The position numbers and the translations under genes were made by a program. A stretch of DNA of 64,000 nucleotides from an uncultured Bacteroidales bacterium (GTDB taxonomy: Bacteria > Bacteroidota > Bacteroidia > Bacteroidales > UBA932), in the NCBI GenBank assembly GCA_944325445.1, contig CALVAG010000005.1, forward strand, positions 93,152 to 157,151. The letters run 5' to 3'. Position 1 is the stretch's first letter, and every line of letters starts with the position of its first letter. The notes under the pieces were generated by a model. It was given only the letters and a program-made list of their open reading frames with translations, was not told the DNA's origin and made no database searches. Below are positions 26,843 through 35,880 of this stretch, one piece after another.

Positions 26843-27431
26843 TTATCGCGACCAGAATATCTATAGCCACCTGGTTATGTCCTCCCTGAGGGATTATAAT
26901 ATCGGCATAACGCTTGCTTGGCTCAATAAACTGCAGGTGCATAGGCTTGACAGTAAGTTCATAGCGTTTCAGCACCTGCTCCACATTTTTGCCCCGTTCC
27001 ACAATATCCCGCGCAATCACACGGGAAAGACGGTCGTCCGAATCTGCATCCACGAATATCTTTATGTCGAACATCTTTCTTAGTCTTTCACATGTGAATA
27101 TGAGCAATCCCTCGACTATAATGATATGCGCAGGATTCACCCTGACTGTCTCCGTTTTAGAACGGCTGCATGTGATATAGGAATAGACAGGCTGTTCTAC
27201 CGCTTTTCCCGATTTAAGTTCGTTCAACTGTTCTATAAGCAAATCGAAATCTATTGCATCGGGATGGTCGAAATTCTGCACGGCCTTCTGCTCGGCGCTC
27301 AAATGGCTGCAATCCTTATAATACGCATCCTGCGGAATTACGACAATGTCTTCATGCAACATCTCGCGCAATTTTTGCACCACAGTAGTTTTTCCAGAAC
27401 CGGTACCGCCGGCAATTCCTATTATCAACAT
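26796..27431 (-). CDS. udk: Uridine kinase
   Basis: Phosphorylates uridine and cytidine in pyrimidine salvage. The 211-residue product has the P-loop GGTGSGKT (8-15), the substrate motifs QDAYYKDCSH, NFDHPDAIDFD, and VEGLLIFTCERLR, and IFVDADSDDRLSRVIARD. The length is normal. It lies 12 bases after asnS on the same strand and overlaps the TonB-like gene downstream, so the three are probably one transcript. Confidence 0.95.
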   Translation of the reverse strand: MLIIGIAGGTGSGKTTVVQKLREMLHEDIVVIPQDAYYKDCSHLSAEQKAVQNFDHPDAIDFDLLIEQLNELKSGKAVEQPVYSYITCSRSKTETVRVNPAHIIIVEGLLIFTCERLRKMFDIKIFVDADSDDRLSRVIARDIVERGKNVEQVLKRYELTVKPMHLQFIEPSKRYADIIIPQGGHNQVAIDILVAIIEKALKESSRAEGSV

Positions 27432-27443
27432 GCCTTACATAGA

Positions 27444-28838
27444 TTAAAATTCAGCCGATTTGGGAGTCCGGGGGAACGGTATTACATCTCTGATATTGGA
27501 CATGCCGGTAACAAACAGCAACAACCTTTCGAATCCTAAACCGAAACCGCTATGGGGTGCTGTTCCAAAACGGCGCGTATCCATATACCACCAGAGATTG
27601 GTAGGATCCATCTTGAGTTCATCGATTCTCTGCTGCAGCTTTTCGTAGCTGGACTCGCGCTCCGACCCCCCTATTATCTCGCCGATCTTGGGGAAGAGCA
27701 CATCCATTCCCCTGACGGTCTTGCCGTCATCGTTCTGTTTCATATAGAAGGCTTTTATATCCTTGGGATAATCCGTAACGATAACGGGTTTCCTGAAATG
27801 TTTCTCCACCAGGTATCTCTCATGCTCGCTCTGCAAATCCACGCCCCAACTTACAGGGAACTCGAATTTGGCGTCGGCTGCTTCGAGAATCTTTATCCCC
27901 TCTGTATACGCAAGCCTTACAAACTCCGTATTCACTACGCCTTCCAACCTTGTTATCAATTCCTTATCGAACATGTCGTTTAAGAAGCGCAGATCATCCA
28001 TGCAGTTTTCAAGGGCATAGCGGACCAGATATTTGATAAAATCTTCGGCAAGATCCATATTGTCATACACATCATTGAAAGCCACTTCCGGTTCGACCAT
28101 CCAAAACTCCGCAAGGTGGCGGGGAGTATTCGAGTTCTCGGCACGGAATGTAGGCCCGAAGGTATAAATCCTGCCCAGTGCCATAGCTCCCAATTCGCCT
28201 TCCAGCTGTCCGCTTACCGTAAGTGATGTCTGTCTCCCGAAGAAATCCTGAGAGAAATCCACCGCGCCTTTTTCATCTTTCGGGATATTGTTCAAATCCA
28301 GCGTGGTTACCTGAAACATCTCGCCGGCGCCTTCGCAGTCCGAAGCGGTGATAATCGGGGTATGCAGATAATAAAAGCCATTCGAATTAAAATAGTTATG
28401 AATCGCGAAGGCCATCGCATGCCTGATTCTCAACACTGCGCCGAACGTATTGGTCCTTGGCCTCAGATGGGCTATCTCACGCAGGAATTCCATACTGTGC
28501 CCCTTCTTCTGAAGCGGATACTGCTCGGGGTCTGCCTTTCCATAAAGTGTTATCTGACTGGCCTGTATCTCTACATTCTGACCTTTCCCCACAGATTCCA
28601 CCAGCTCCCCTTCTACCGCAATGCATGCTCCGGTAGTAATATCTTTAAGCAATTGCTCCGAAAAATGATTTGGATCACATACAATCTGGATATTATTTAT
28701 TGTAGAACCGTCGTTAAGGGCTATGAAAATCACACTCTTGTTTCCTCTTTTTGTCCTCACCCAACCTTTTGCCAAAACACTCTCTCCGGGTGCCGTCTTT
28801 AAGAGTTGGGAAACCATTTTTCTTTTAATTGCACTCAT
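27444..28838 (-). CDS. asnS: Asparaginyl-tRNA synthetase
   Basis: Class IIb synthetase of 464 residues. An N-terminal OB-fold ([25 protein letters not shown]) binds the anticodon. Catalytic motifs include the [21 protein letters not shown] motif 2 region and the motif 3 block [34 protein letters not shown]; the IRDVIPFPR end is typical of AsnRS. I take the ATG at 28838; the frame extends two codons to a TTG. A degenerate -7 box (AATCTTTG, minus 28849-28842) is too close to the start to be sure of. Confidence 0.96.
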   Translation of the reverse strand: MSAIKRKMVSQLLKTAPGESVLAKGWVRTKRGNKSVIFIALNDGSTINNIQIVCDPNHFSEQLLKDITTGACIAVEGELVESVGKGQNVEIQASQITLYGKADPEQYPLQKKGHSMEFLREIAHLRPRTNTFGAVLRIRHAMAFAIHNYFNSNGFYYLHTPIITASDCEGAGEMFQVTTLDLNNIPKDEKGAVDFSQDFFGRQTSLTVSGQLEGELGAMALGRIYTFGPTFRAENSNTPRHLAEFWMVEPEVAFNDVYDNMDLAEDFIKYLVRYALENCMDDLRFLNDMFDKELITRLEGVVNTEFVRLAYTEGIKILEAADAKFEFPVSWGVDLQSEHERYLVEKHFRKPVIVTDYPKDIKAFYMKQNDDGKTVRGMDVLFPKIGEIIGGSERESSYEKLQQRIDELKMDPTNLWWYMDTRRFGTAPHSGFGLGFERLLLFVTGMSNIRDVIPFPRTPKSAEF

Positions 28839-28877
28839 AATCAAAGATTCTTAATTTTTATATCTACTGTTGATTCA

Positions 28878-29567
28878 CTATTTCACATATTTTCCGATTG
28901 CACTTTTCCAAATTTCGTACCCTTGGGCATTGAGATGCAATCCGTCTGCCGTTATGGAAGGATTGAGCCTTACCGTCCCCTCCTCCAAAAAGAGAGGGTA
29001 TATGTTCAGGAATTTTATCTTATACATCCCGGCAAGCCTTTCCAATTCGACATTTATCTCTGCCACCATCCATGTTTTGCCATCGAGATTTTTATAGCGT
29101 TTGAAGCTTTCGTTAAACGGCAAAATACTTTGCAGATATAATTTTGTCCTGGGGGAATCGCTCTTTATTCTAACGATAAGGGTCTCTATCCTTTTCACCA
29201 CCTCATCCACCGTAAGATTATGGCTTATGTCGTTTACGCCGCATAAGAGGAATATTTTCTTGGGAGCCCCTTTGGTAATCTCATCCAGGCGGTCGGCAAT
29301 GCCTTCGGCTGTATCGCCGATAATTCCCCTGTTGCGTATCGCTCCTCCCTTTTTATTCAGTTTGCTTTCTGTTCCGGCGAAATAATCGTTCCATTTTCCG
29401 CCTTCGGTCAGACTGTTGCCCAAAAATACAATATCATTGCTGCATATCGGAGTTTCAGATTCAAACTGCGCCACTCTTTCATAATAGTGGTCGGAATATT
29501 TCTTTTCCTGCGCCGTTGCTGTCATTACTGAAAAGGCAAAAAGGAAAATTATATAAAATTTCTTCAT
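28878..29567 (-). CDS. Secreted SGNH/GDSL hydrolase
   Basis: Exported esterase/lipase-type enzyme (229 residues) with a signal peptide (MKKFYIIFLFAFSVMTATAQ). All four SGNH blocks are present: GNSLTEGG (50-57, nucleophile Ser52), Gly84 in RGIIGDT, GVND (110-113, Asn112) and DGLH (208-211, Asp208 and His211). Related enzymes remove acetyl or acyl groups from glycans or act as acyl-hydrolases; the exact substrate is open. It is the last of three exported hydrolase genes in a row, 16 bases after the GHL10-like gene. Confidence 0.9.
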   Translation of the reverse strand: MKKFYIIFLFAFSVMTATAQEKKYSDHYYERVAQFESETPICSNDIVFLGNSLTEGGKWNDYFAGTESKLNKKGGAIRNRGIIGDTAEGIADRLDEITKGAPKKIFLLCGVNDISHNLTVDEVVKRIETLIVRIKSDSPRTKLYLQSILPFNESFKRYKNLDGKTWMVAEINVELERLAGMYKIKFLNIYPLFLEEGTVRLNPSITADGLHLNAQGYEIWKSAIGKYVK

Positions 29568-29583
29568 AATGATTCAATTATAT

Positions 29584-31098
29584 TCAATACCATAAAATTT
29601 TCGACGGCTTGCTCTCGTTCCAACAGCGATCCACGACCGTAACCACATACTTGCATCCTGCTCCGTGATTCTTGTTCTCCTCTATCACATTGTACTCTGT
29701 ACTGTCCGTAATTTTCACTATATATTCAGCCCTGTCTGTATCTACATCCACCCCTTCCGGAAAACAATATACCACATAAAACAGCGCCTTTTGCATGGGA
29801 TCTTCAGACTGCAAGGCATCCTGTTCCCACCTGATCAGCCTGCCGTCCTTGGCAATATGCCTTATTGCCTTGGGGGCGTGGGAATCTATCTCCGTATATG
29901 CCGGTACCAATGCATGATATCTCTGATATTTCTGTATCAGACTGTCGGCTATATCATTTGAATTTTTTTCTATAGACCAGCCCGGCCACCATACATTGCC
30001 GTCGACATTGGGCAGTTCTCTTACAAGTTCCATCTTTCTGGCCATTTGGGTGGTAGCCGGATTTTGAAGGTCCTTTTCACCGAATGTGGCTATATTCTGC
30101 CCGATATAAAGCTGTCCGCGCTCCGTATTATCGTTCCACCATTTTATAAGAACTTCATAATCGGCCTTCGGATGGCCGATCTTCCAATATATCTGAGGCA
30201 CGTTATAATCTATGTATCCCTTTTCTACCCATAAAGGCACATCTGCAAACAACTGTTCGTAATTGGAGAAAGCATCCGTATCGCTTCCGCTGCCATCCGG
30301 CGTATCCTTTTTGTTCCTATGCACACCGAACGGGCTTATTCCGAACCTCACCCACGGTTTTACCTCTTTTATGGCCTTTCCCAACTCTTCAATAAGCATG
30401 GTAACGTTATTACGCCGCCAGTCAGCCTTTTCATCGGCGGAAAAGCCCTGGAGCGGAGCATATTTCTCGAATGTCTCCTGATCGTCGAACTCCTCCCCCT
30501 CTATCGGATATGGGTAAAAATAGTCATCGAAGTGTATTGCATCCACATCGTATCTTGCCACTATATCGGTAATCACCTTTACGGTATGCTCGCGTGCCTC
30601 CGGCTCCCCGGGATTGAAAAAGAGCTGCTTCCCATACTTTACGAATATGGAAGGGTTCTTGAAATAGAGGTTGTCGCCGCACAGTGTATCTGTCTGCTCG
30701 AGCGTCACTCTGTACGGATTGCACCATGCATGCAATTCCATTCCCCTTTTATGGCTCTCCTCTATTGCGAACTGCAAAGGGTCCCAGTAAGGATCCGGGG
30801 CCTTGCCCTGCACTCCTGTAAGATACCTTGTCCACGGCTCGATATCAGACTCATAAAATGCATCTGCTGTGGGCCTTACCTGAAATATTATCGCATTGCA
30901 TCCGGCAAGGTAACACGAATCTATAACATCGAGGAACATCTGCTTCGCCTCGTCCGTAGTAAGCGCAGCAATCTTCTTGTTGCCTACTATATGTATCCAC
31001 GCACCTCTGAATTCACGTTTGGGAGCGGTGCCATCCTTTGCATAAAGAGAGGCAAAAGACAGAAAAACAGCACATAAAACGAATATATATTTTCTCAT
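29584..31098 (-). CDS. Exported GHL10-type glycoside hydrolase (DUF187/YngK-like)
   Basis: Predicted periplasmic or surface (beta/alpha)8 glycosidase of 504 residues with a signal peptide (~1-20, SFASLYA). Family traits: REFRGAWIHIV after the signal, NAIIFQVRPTADAFYESDIEPW, GMELHAWCNPYR, DAIHFDDYFYPYP (likely catalytic Asp pair), and VRFGISPFGVHRNK. A C-terminal beta domain (~400-504, fibronectin-like) ends the protein. The substrate of GHL10 proteins is not settled; peptidoglycan or oligosaccharides have been proposed for relatives. It lies between the phosphatase (20 bases) and esterase genes. Confidence 0.88.
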   Translation of the reverse strand: MRKYIFVLCAVFLSFASLYAKDGTAPKREFRGAWIHIVGNKKIAALTTDEAKQMFLDVIDSCYLAGCNAIIFQVRPTADAFYESDIEPWTRYLTGVQGKAPDPYWDPLQFAIEESHKRGMELHAWCNPYRVTLEQTDTLCGDNLYFKNPSIFVKYGKQLFFNPGEPEAREHTVKVITDIVARYDVDAIHFDDYFYPYPIEGEEFDDQETFEKYAPLQGFSADEKADWRRNNVTMLIEELGKAIKEVKPWVRFGISPFGVHRNKKDTPDGSGSDTDAFSNYEQLFADVPLWVEKGYIDYNVPQIYWKIGHPKADYEVLIKWWNDNTERGQLYIGQNIATFGEKDLQNPATTQMARKMELVRELPNVDGNVWWPGWSIEKNSNDIADSLIQKYQRYHALVPAYTEIDSHAPKAIRHIAKDGRLIRWEQDALQSEDPMQKALFYVVYCFPEGVDVDTDRAEYIVKITDSTEYNVIEENKNHGAGCKYVVTVVDRCWNESKPSKILWY

Positions 31099-31118
31099 AT
31101 TACCGTTGCCTTATCTGG

Positions 31119-32342
31119 TTATCGCAATCCCATAGCCTCCATTATTCTGCCCGGAATATCCGTATTGTTCATCCTGCCGGCAAATTTCGCGCTTCCTGCA
31201 CCTACTGCAAACACAGGTACTGCACCTCCGGTATGCGAAGCGGTAGTCCAGCCGATTTTAGCCGCCTTGGAGAGCGAATCTACAGGCATCTGCTCCATAT
31301 AATTCTCCACATTAGTCTCCGGCTCGACACTTTCCGCCTTCTTGTCCGGGACAATCGACAAATCGAACGTATATCCTTTTGTACGTCCCAACGTCACGCC
31401 GCCGGTCTCATGATCTGCAGTAACGACAATAAGCGTCTCGTCTGGATGCTGCAGGTAAAACTCGTATGCTACGGCTATAGCCTCATCAAAATCCAGAGTT
31501 TCATAAATCGTATTGGTAAGGTCATTTGCATGGGCGGCCCAATCTATCTTGCCTCCCTCTGCCATTATAAAAAATCCCTTCTCATTGTCGAGAACTTCTA
31601 TCGCACCTTTTACGACCTCTGCCAAAGTAAGATCGCTCTCCTCCCTTTCAAATGCATAGGGTAAAATATCGTTTTCCTTGCCTTTTTCCTGCAGATAGAT
31701 CACCTTTTCCGCACCGTTCTTATTGGCTTCGAAATCGTTTTCGCCATACACTACGGTATAACCGTTCTCAGTTGCAATCTCATATGGAGATTTTCTGTCA
31801 CCCATTTTCTTTACTCCTTCAAAACCGCCGCCGCCGAAAAATTCGAATCCCGACTGAGGTAACTGTACGGCTACCGCATAATAGTCGTTGCGGTCGAGCG
31901 AATTTGCATAAAACGCTCCAGGAGTAGCATGGTCTATGGTAACACTTGTCATTATGCCCACTTTATAACCTGCATCATGAATATCGTATGCTATGCTTCT
32001 GAGCTTGCTGCTGTCGGGTGAGACTCCCAACATGCCGTTATTTGTCTTTGTGCCTGTAGAAAGGGCTGTACCAGCTGCAGAAGAACAGGTAATGAAGTTG
32101 CTTGCAGAATAGGTAGTAGCCATGCCCATTACCGGAAAAGAGGAAAACCCGAGGGCTTCGCTTCCGATTTTTCCCTCTTTGGCAGCTAAATAAGCCTCTG
32201 AAAGCGCAACATGCGAGAAGCCCATTCCGTCACCGATAAAATAGAAAACATATTTGGCGTCCCTGGCTTTTTCAGTACATGAAGCAAACGAAAAAGCAAG
32301 CGTCAAAACCAAAAAAAATGAGAAAAGTCTGGATGATTTCAT
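31119..32342 (-). CDS. Alkaline phosphatase lipoprotein
   Basis: Zn/Mg phosphomonoesterase of the PhoA superfamily, 407 residues. The lipobox FASC gives Cys22, so it is probably anchored in the envelope. Metal and catalytic residues: FIGDGMG (Asp38), CSSAAGTALSTG with Ser88 as the likely nucleophile, TADHETGG, and SHTGGAVPVFA near the C-terminus. I use the ATG at 32342 because it yields a proper signal peptide; the frame runs back seven codons to 32363. A TACCTTTG box sits 29 bases upstream. First gene of the three-hydrolase unit. Confidence 0.92.
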   Translation of the reverse strand: MKSSRLFSFFLVLTLAFSFASCTEKARDAKYVFYFIGDGMGFSHVALSEAYLAAKEGKIGSEALGFSSFPVMGMATTYSASNFITCSSAAGTALSTGTKTNNGMLGVSPDSSKLRSIAYDIHDAGYKVGIMTSVTIDHATPGAFYANSLDRNDYYAVAVQLPQSGFEFFGGGGFEGVKKMGDRKSPYEIATENGYTVVYGENDFEANKNGAEKVIYLQEKGKENDILPYAFEREESDLTLAEVVKGAIEVLDNEKGFFIMAEGGKIDWAAHANDLTNTIYETLDFDEAIAVAYEFYLQHPDETLIVVTADHETGGVTLGRTKGYTFDLSIVPDKKAESVEPETNVENYMEQMPVDSLSKAAKIGWTTASHTGGAVPVFAVGAGSAKFAGRMNNTDIPGRIMEAMGLR

Positions 32343-32370
32343 AATAAATAGTCTTTTATACAAATGCGCT

Positions 32371-32378
32371 CAAAGGTA
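32371..32378 (-). promoter_or_regulatory. -7 promoter box of the phosphatase-glycosidase-esterase unit
   Basis: TACCTTTG on the minus strand fits TAnnTTTG. Predicted transcription start is near 32365, a leader of ~23 bases to the ATG at 32342. No good -33 TTTG at the expected spacing was seen, so activation by a regulator is possible but unproven. No PHO-type box was recognised. Confidence 0.5.
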
Positions 32379-32414
32379 CAAAAAAATCCACTATTAAGAT
32401 TATTGCAAGGCAGA

Positions 32415-32450
32415 TAAAAAAACCGGTCCGGAGATTAACGCCGGACCGGT
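32415..32450 (-). terminator. Rho-independent terminator of the ExbB/ExbD operon
   Basis: Perfect 10-base stem ACCGGTCCGG / CCGGACCGGT (32422-32431 and 32441-32450) with a 9-base loop. On the minus strand it is followed by a run of seven T (32422-32416). It lies 22 bases after the last exbD stop. Confidence 0.88.
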
Positions 32451-32472
32451 CTCTGATTATGACGATGTTCTT

Positions 32473-32949
32473 TTAGAATTCGTGCTGTACGGGAGCTGTT
32501 GCAGAATACATTATCTTCAATGCAGAGCAACGTCTCAACTCCTGTTTTACATCAGTAACGATACCCATACGAACATCACGGTCTGCTCTTATGACAACCG
32601 TCATGAAGCTACGGTCAGCCTCACTAAGATTTTCACGCTCGGCAGCCACAAAGTCTCTGATATCATCTACATTCTTGAATGAGTCGTTCAACTGAAGACG
32701 TGCATCGGTACCGAACTCCGCCTGTTTTGAACGGACAGGAGAACCGATATTGATATATGACGCCAAATCCTTTCTCTCCAGTTTTGCAATCTCCGATGCC
32801 TCGGGGACTCTTACGCTCACCAAGGGTTCAGTCTCTCTAAGCTGAGTTGTCACCATAAAGAAGAAGAGAATCATGAAGACAATATCAGGAAGAGACGATG
32901 TACTCAATTCGGGCATATCCTTTTTGCCGGATCTTGAAAATTTTGCCAT
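32473..32949 (-). CDS. exbD: ExbD/TolR-type biopolymer transport protein (second copy)
   Basis: Part of the proton-driven motor that energises TonB. The 158-residue protein has a short cytoplasmic start, one membrane helix (~22-40) with the essential Asp22 (LPDIVFMILFFFMVTTQ), and a periplasmic ExbD domain ending in VTDVKQELRRCSALKIMYSA. It follows the other exbD copy by 18 bases and is the last gene before the terminator. Confidence 0.92.
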   Translation of the reverse strand: MAKFSRSGKKDMPELSTSSLPDIVFMILFFFMVTTQLRETEPLVSVRVPEASEIAKLERKDLASYINIGSPVRSKQAEFGTDARLQLNDSFKNVDDIRDFVAAERENLSEADRSFMTVVIRADRDVRMGIVTDVKQELRRCSALKIMYSATAPVQHEF

Positions 32950-32967
32950 ACTTTATAACCTCCTATT

Positions 32968-33558
32968 TTATCTTCTAGCACTCCTTCCTACATCCTTAGG
33001 CTCTGCCTCGGATATACTCAGCGGAATAGCTTCACGAACTATTTTTTGTTTATCTTCATCCAGGTTGTTGTAAACCGTTCCAAAATTCTGCCTTGCAAAA
33101 TCATCGCGGACTTCATTGAATGCCTTGGCCAGTTCGTTCTGAACCTGCAGGTAAGCATTGTAGCTTGTTCCACGGTCATTCTGCAACGATACAACACCCT
33201 TGGATACCGGATATTCACCGAAACCTTCAATCTGCTTCATCTCCTTCTCAGGAAGTGTCTCAAGGTTTGCAGGATTGGTTATAAACTCCTTAATCTTATC
33301 CTTCACCATAGAGACATCCATGATTTCACCGCCGGCAATGATCCTGTCGTTTGAGTTAATCTTAACCTGGATAATGTTCCTGCGGTTAATCTTAACATCC
33401 TCCTGCTGTGCGCCCTCTTCAGGCATGGGAGGCAAACGGCGCTGAAGACCCTTGTCGGAGTTCATTGTTGTTGTAGTCAGCCAGAATATCAACAACAGGA
33501 AAGCGATGTCAGCCATTGAACTCGCGTTAATACCGGGTGTTTTCTTTTTATTAGCCAT
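32968..33558 (-). CDS. exbD: ExbD/TolR-type biopolymer transport protein (first copy)
   Basis: 196 residues, one membrane helix (~16-33) with Asp17 in MADIAFLLLIFWLTTTTM, the proton-path residue. The periplasmic part is longer than in the second copy and includes an inserted segment (~85-130: KDKIKEFITNPANLETLPEKE) before a YLQVQNELAKAFNEVRD helix. Two different ExbD proteins in one operon are usual in Bacteroidota; they may form a heteromeric pair. Gap of 11 bases after the small membrane protein gene. Confidence 0.92.
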   Translation of the reverse strand: MANKKKTPGINASSMADIAFLLLIFWLTTTTMNSDKGLQRRLPPMPEEGAQQEDVKINRRNIIQVKINSNDRIIAGGEIMDVSMVKDKIKEFITNPANLETLPEKEMKQIEGFGEYPVSKGVVSLQNDRGTSYNAYLQVQNELAKAFNEVRDDFARQNFGTVYNNLDEDKQKIVREAIPLSISEAEPKDVGRSARR

Positions 33559-33569
33559 ATTTTAATATC

Positions 33570-33974
33570 CTAATTTTTTCTAATGGTATTAATAAAGAAG
33601 CCGGAGATGATGGCTAAAATTACGCCAACGATCAAGATGCATGAAAGTTTCAGACCGGCATCAGTCCATTTCAAAGCAGTCTCGGTTGTCTCGACATTAA
33701 TGCTGACCTCAAGTGCCGTATTGGCAAGAAGATATGAAACAACACACAAAACTACTGCAATACCCAGCTTAACAAAGGTGCCCTTACGTCCCTTTCCTGA
33801 AGAAAAGAAGAAAGGCATCACCAATGTACACAACACTGCAACCACGAACAATACTATCGACCAGTTGAGTGAAGCCTCTACCATTCCGTCTGAATAGCCT
33901 GACGCATAGAATGCGATCATGCAGATAGCAGACAGAATAAGTAATGCATATAATAAATATTTAAGAAATTTCAT
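33570..33974 (-). CDS. Small four-helix membrane protein of the ExbB/ExbD operon
   Basis: 134 residues with about four membrane helices (~5-25, 38-57, 68-86, 107-128) and short loops; no motif I can tie to a function. It stands between exbB (gap 11) and the first exbD (gap 11) in one transcription unit, so it probably assembles with or aids the motor. Proteins of this shape recur at this place in other Bacteroidales, by my recollection. Function unknown. Confidence 0.75.
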   Translation of the reverse strand: MKFLKYLLYALLILSAICMIAFYASGYSDGMVEASLNWSIVLFVVAVLCTLVMPFFFSSGKGRKGTFVKLGIAVVLCVVSYLLANTALEVSINVETTETALKWTDAGLKLSCILIVGVILAIISGFFINTIRKN

Positions 33975-33985
33975 ATTGAACTATA

Positions 33986-34723
33986 TTATTTTTTGTAGTT
34001 TACTATCATATCGACAAGTGAAATAGAAGCGTCCTCCATTGACAATACAACGCTATCGATCTTAGATACGATGTAGCTGTAGATGAACTGAAGGATAATT
34101 GCGACTACCAAACCGCCGACTGTAGTAATCAAGGCCACTTTCATACCTCCTGCAACGATGTTAGGAGAGATATCACCTGCAACCTCGATAGCATCGAACG
34201 CCTGGATCATACCGATAACTGTTCCCAAGAATCCGAGTGAAGGAGCAACTGCGATGAACAACTGAATCCAACCGAGACCGCTCTCCAACTGGCTCATCTG
34301 AACGCCGCCATAAGAAACTACTGCTTTTTCTACAGCCTCAGGACCCTCGCCTGCACGGCACAAACCCTGATAGAAAATACTTGCGACAGGACCGCGTGTG
34401 TTACGGCAAACCTCTTTTGCAGCGTCTACGCCACCGCTTGTAAGAGCACCCTCAACCTTGGCAAGGAATTTTGAAACGTTTGTTGTAGCGAGATTCAAAT
34501 AGATAATTCTTTCGATTGAAAGGGCAAGACCGAAGATAAGGCACAACAAGATTGAGCCCATGAAGCCTGCACCACCCTCGATGAATTTTGCTTTGATCTG
34601 TTGGTATACAGGAGCATCTGTTTGAACTGATAACCCATTAGCACCCAGTTCTTGAGCATTTGCATACTGAGCAGCAAAAGCTATTAAGCCAAATACTGCC
34701 AAAAACATGAAAAATTTTTTCAT
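33986..34723 (-). CDS. exbB: ExbB/TolQ/MotA-type proton channel protein
   Basis: 245-residue inner-membrane protein that forms the ExbB pentamer around ExbD. It starts with a signal-like helix (MKKFFMFLAVFGLIAFAAQ), followed by three membrane helices: ~52-72 (GFMGSILLCLIFGLALSIERI), ~150-172 (IAVAPSLGFLGTVIGMIQAF) and ~190-215 (GGMKVALITTVGGLVVAIIL). The APSLGFLGTVIGMI and ALITTVGGLVVAI segments are the family signature. First gene of the operon; 101 bases separate it from ansA upstream, with no clear consensus promoter found there. Confidence 0.94.
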   Translation of the reverse strand: MKKFFMFLAVFGLIAFAAQYANAQELGANGLSVQTDAPVYQQIKAKFIEGGAGFMGSILLCLIFGLALSIERIIYLNLATTNVSKFLAKVEGALTSGGVDAAKEVCRNTRGPVASIFYQGLCRAGEGPEAVEKAVVSYGGVQMSQLESGLGWIQLFIAVAPSLGFLGTVIGMIQAFDAIEVAGDISPNIVAGGMKVALITTVGGLVVAIILQFIYSYIVSKIDSVVLSMEDASISLVDMIVNYKK

Positions 34724-34824
34724 AAATTTTTTGAGTAATTAAAAATTAAACAATGTATTTAAGTAATTATGTTTCGTTTTAAACCGAAATATTGCGCAAT
34801 TTAAGCAAAATTTTTAAATGTAGG

Positions 34825-35871
34825 TTACCAACCTGTAATTTCTCCACGCAAATTTTTCACAAGTTGTTCTTTAACATCTTTTATATCTGAATATTGTCCC
34901 ATTAAAAAAAATAATTTCGCCAGTGCGGCTTCAGTGGTAATGTCGTATCCTCCAACCACACCCGTTCTCTTCAGGGCGATTCCTGTTTCATATGTATCCA
35001 TATCTACGCTTCCTGCCTGACATTGTGTAACATTCATAATTATCAGCCCCCTTTCGACACCTTTTTTAAGAGTATCCGTAAGCCATCGCCCCGTAGGAGC
35101 GTTTCCTGAACCGAAAGTTTCCAATATTACGGCTCTCAACCCTTCGATATCCAATACCGACCTAACCACTTCCGCGGTAATGCCCGGAAACAGTTTGAGT
35201 ATCGCGACATTCATGTCAAGTTCCGTATGTATTTCAAGCTCCCTGCCCCATACTTCAGGGTAAAGTATGTTTTGCGTATTGAACTTTATGTGGATTCCCA
35301 CATCCGCCAGGACAGGATAGTTGGCGGAATGGAAAGCGCTGAAATTTTCGGCATTGTATTTTGTCGTTCTGTTGCCTCTGTAAAGTTTGTTTTCGAAATA
35401 GATACAGACTTCCGGCACAACCGCCCTCCCTTTGCCGTCCACGGCCGCGGCAATTTCAATGGAGGAGATCAGATTCTCCTTTCCATCTGTCCTCAACATT
35501 CCTATGGGCAGCTGGCTTCCGGTAAATACTACGGGTTTTTCCAGATTTTCCAGCATGAAACTCAAGGCGGAGGCCGAATAGGACATCGTGTCGGTACCGT
35601 GCAATATCACAAAGCCGTCGTAACTGTCATAATTTTTCTTTATGAGCCTTACAAGTTCCACCCATAATTCCGGGGTAACGTTGGAAGAGTCTATAAGCGG
35701 ATCAAATGAATGGAAGTCTATGCGATACCCGAATTTCTTCAGTTCCGGCACCTCCTGTTCAATCTGATTGAAATTAAACGGTACGAGGGCGAGTGTGTCG
35801 GGATCCTGTTTCATACCTATCGTTCCGCCGGTATATATCAGCAAGATCGATCTTTTTTTCTCTGCTTTCAT
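34825..35871 (-). CDS. ansA: Type I L-asparaginase
   Basis: Hydrolyses L-asparagine to aspartate and ammonia. The 348-residue protein has the first catalytic motif YTGGTIGM (nucleophile Thr17) and the second, HGTDTMSYSASALSFML, with the Thr-Asp pair. No signal peptide, so this is the cytoplasmic type I form. ETFGSGNAP and the C-terminal allosteric-type domain with YDITTEAALAKL are present. It lies 9 bases after tatD. Confidence 0.94.
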   Translation of the reverse strand: MKAEKKRSILLIYTGGTIGMKQDPDTLALVPFNFNQIEQEVPELKKFGYRIDFHSFDPLIDSSNVTPELWVELVRLIKKNYDSYDGFVILHGTDTMSYSASALSFMLENLEKPVVFTGSQLPIGMLRTDGKENLISSIEIAAAVDGKGRAVVPEVCIYFENKLYRGNRTTKYNAENFSAFHSANYPVLADVGIHIKFNTQNILYPEVWGRELEIHTELDMNVAILKLFPGITAEVVRSVLDIEGLRAVILETFGSGNAPTGRWLTDTLKKGVERGLIIMNVTQCQAGSVDMDTYETGIALKRTGVVGGYDITTEAALAKLFFLMGQYSDIKDVKEQLVKNLRGEITGW

Positions 35872-35880
35872 GGGATTGTA

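Noticed and set aside
34724..34824. Promoter or ncRNA in the 101-base gap before exbB.
   Set aside because: Only partial matches such as TACATTG and a small ATTGCGCAAT palindrome were seen; not enough to call.
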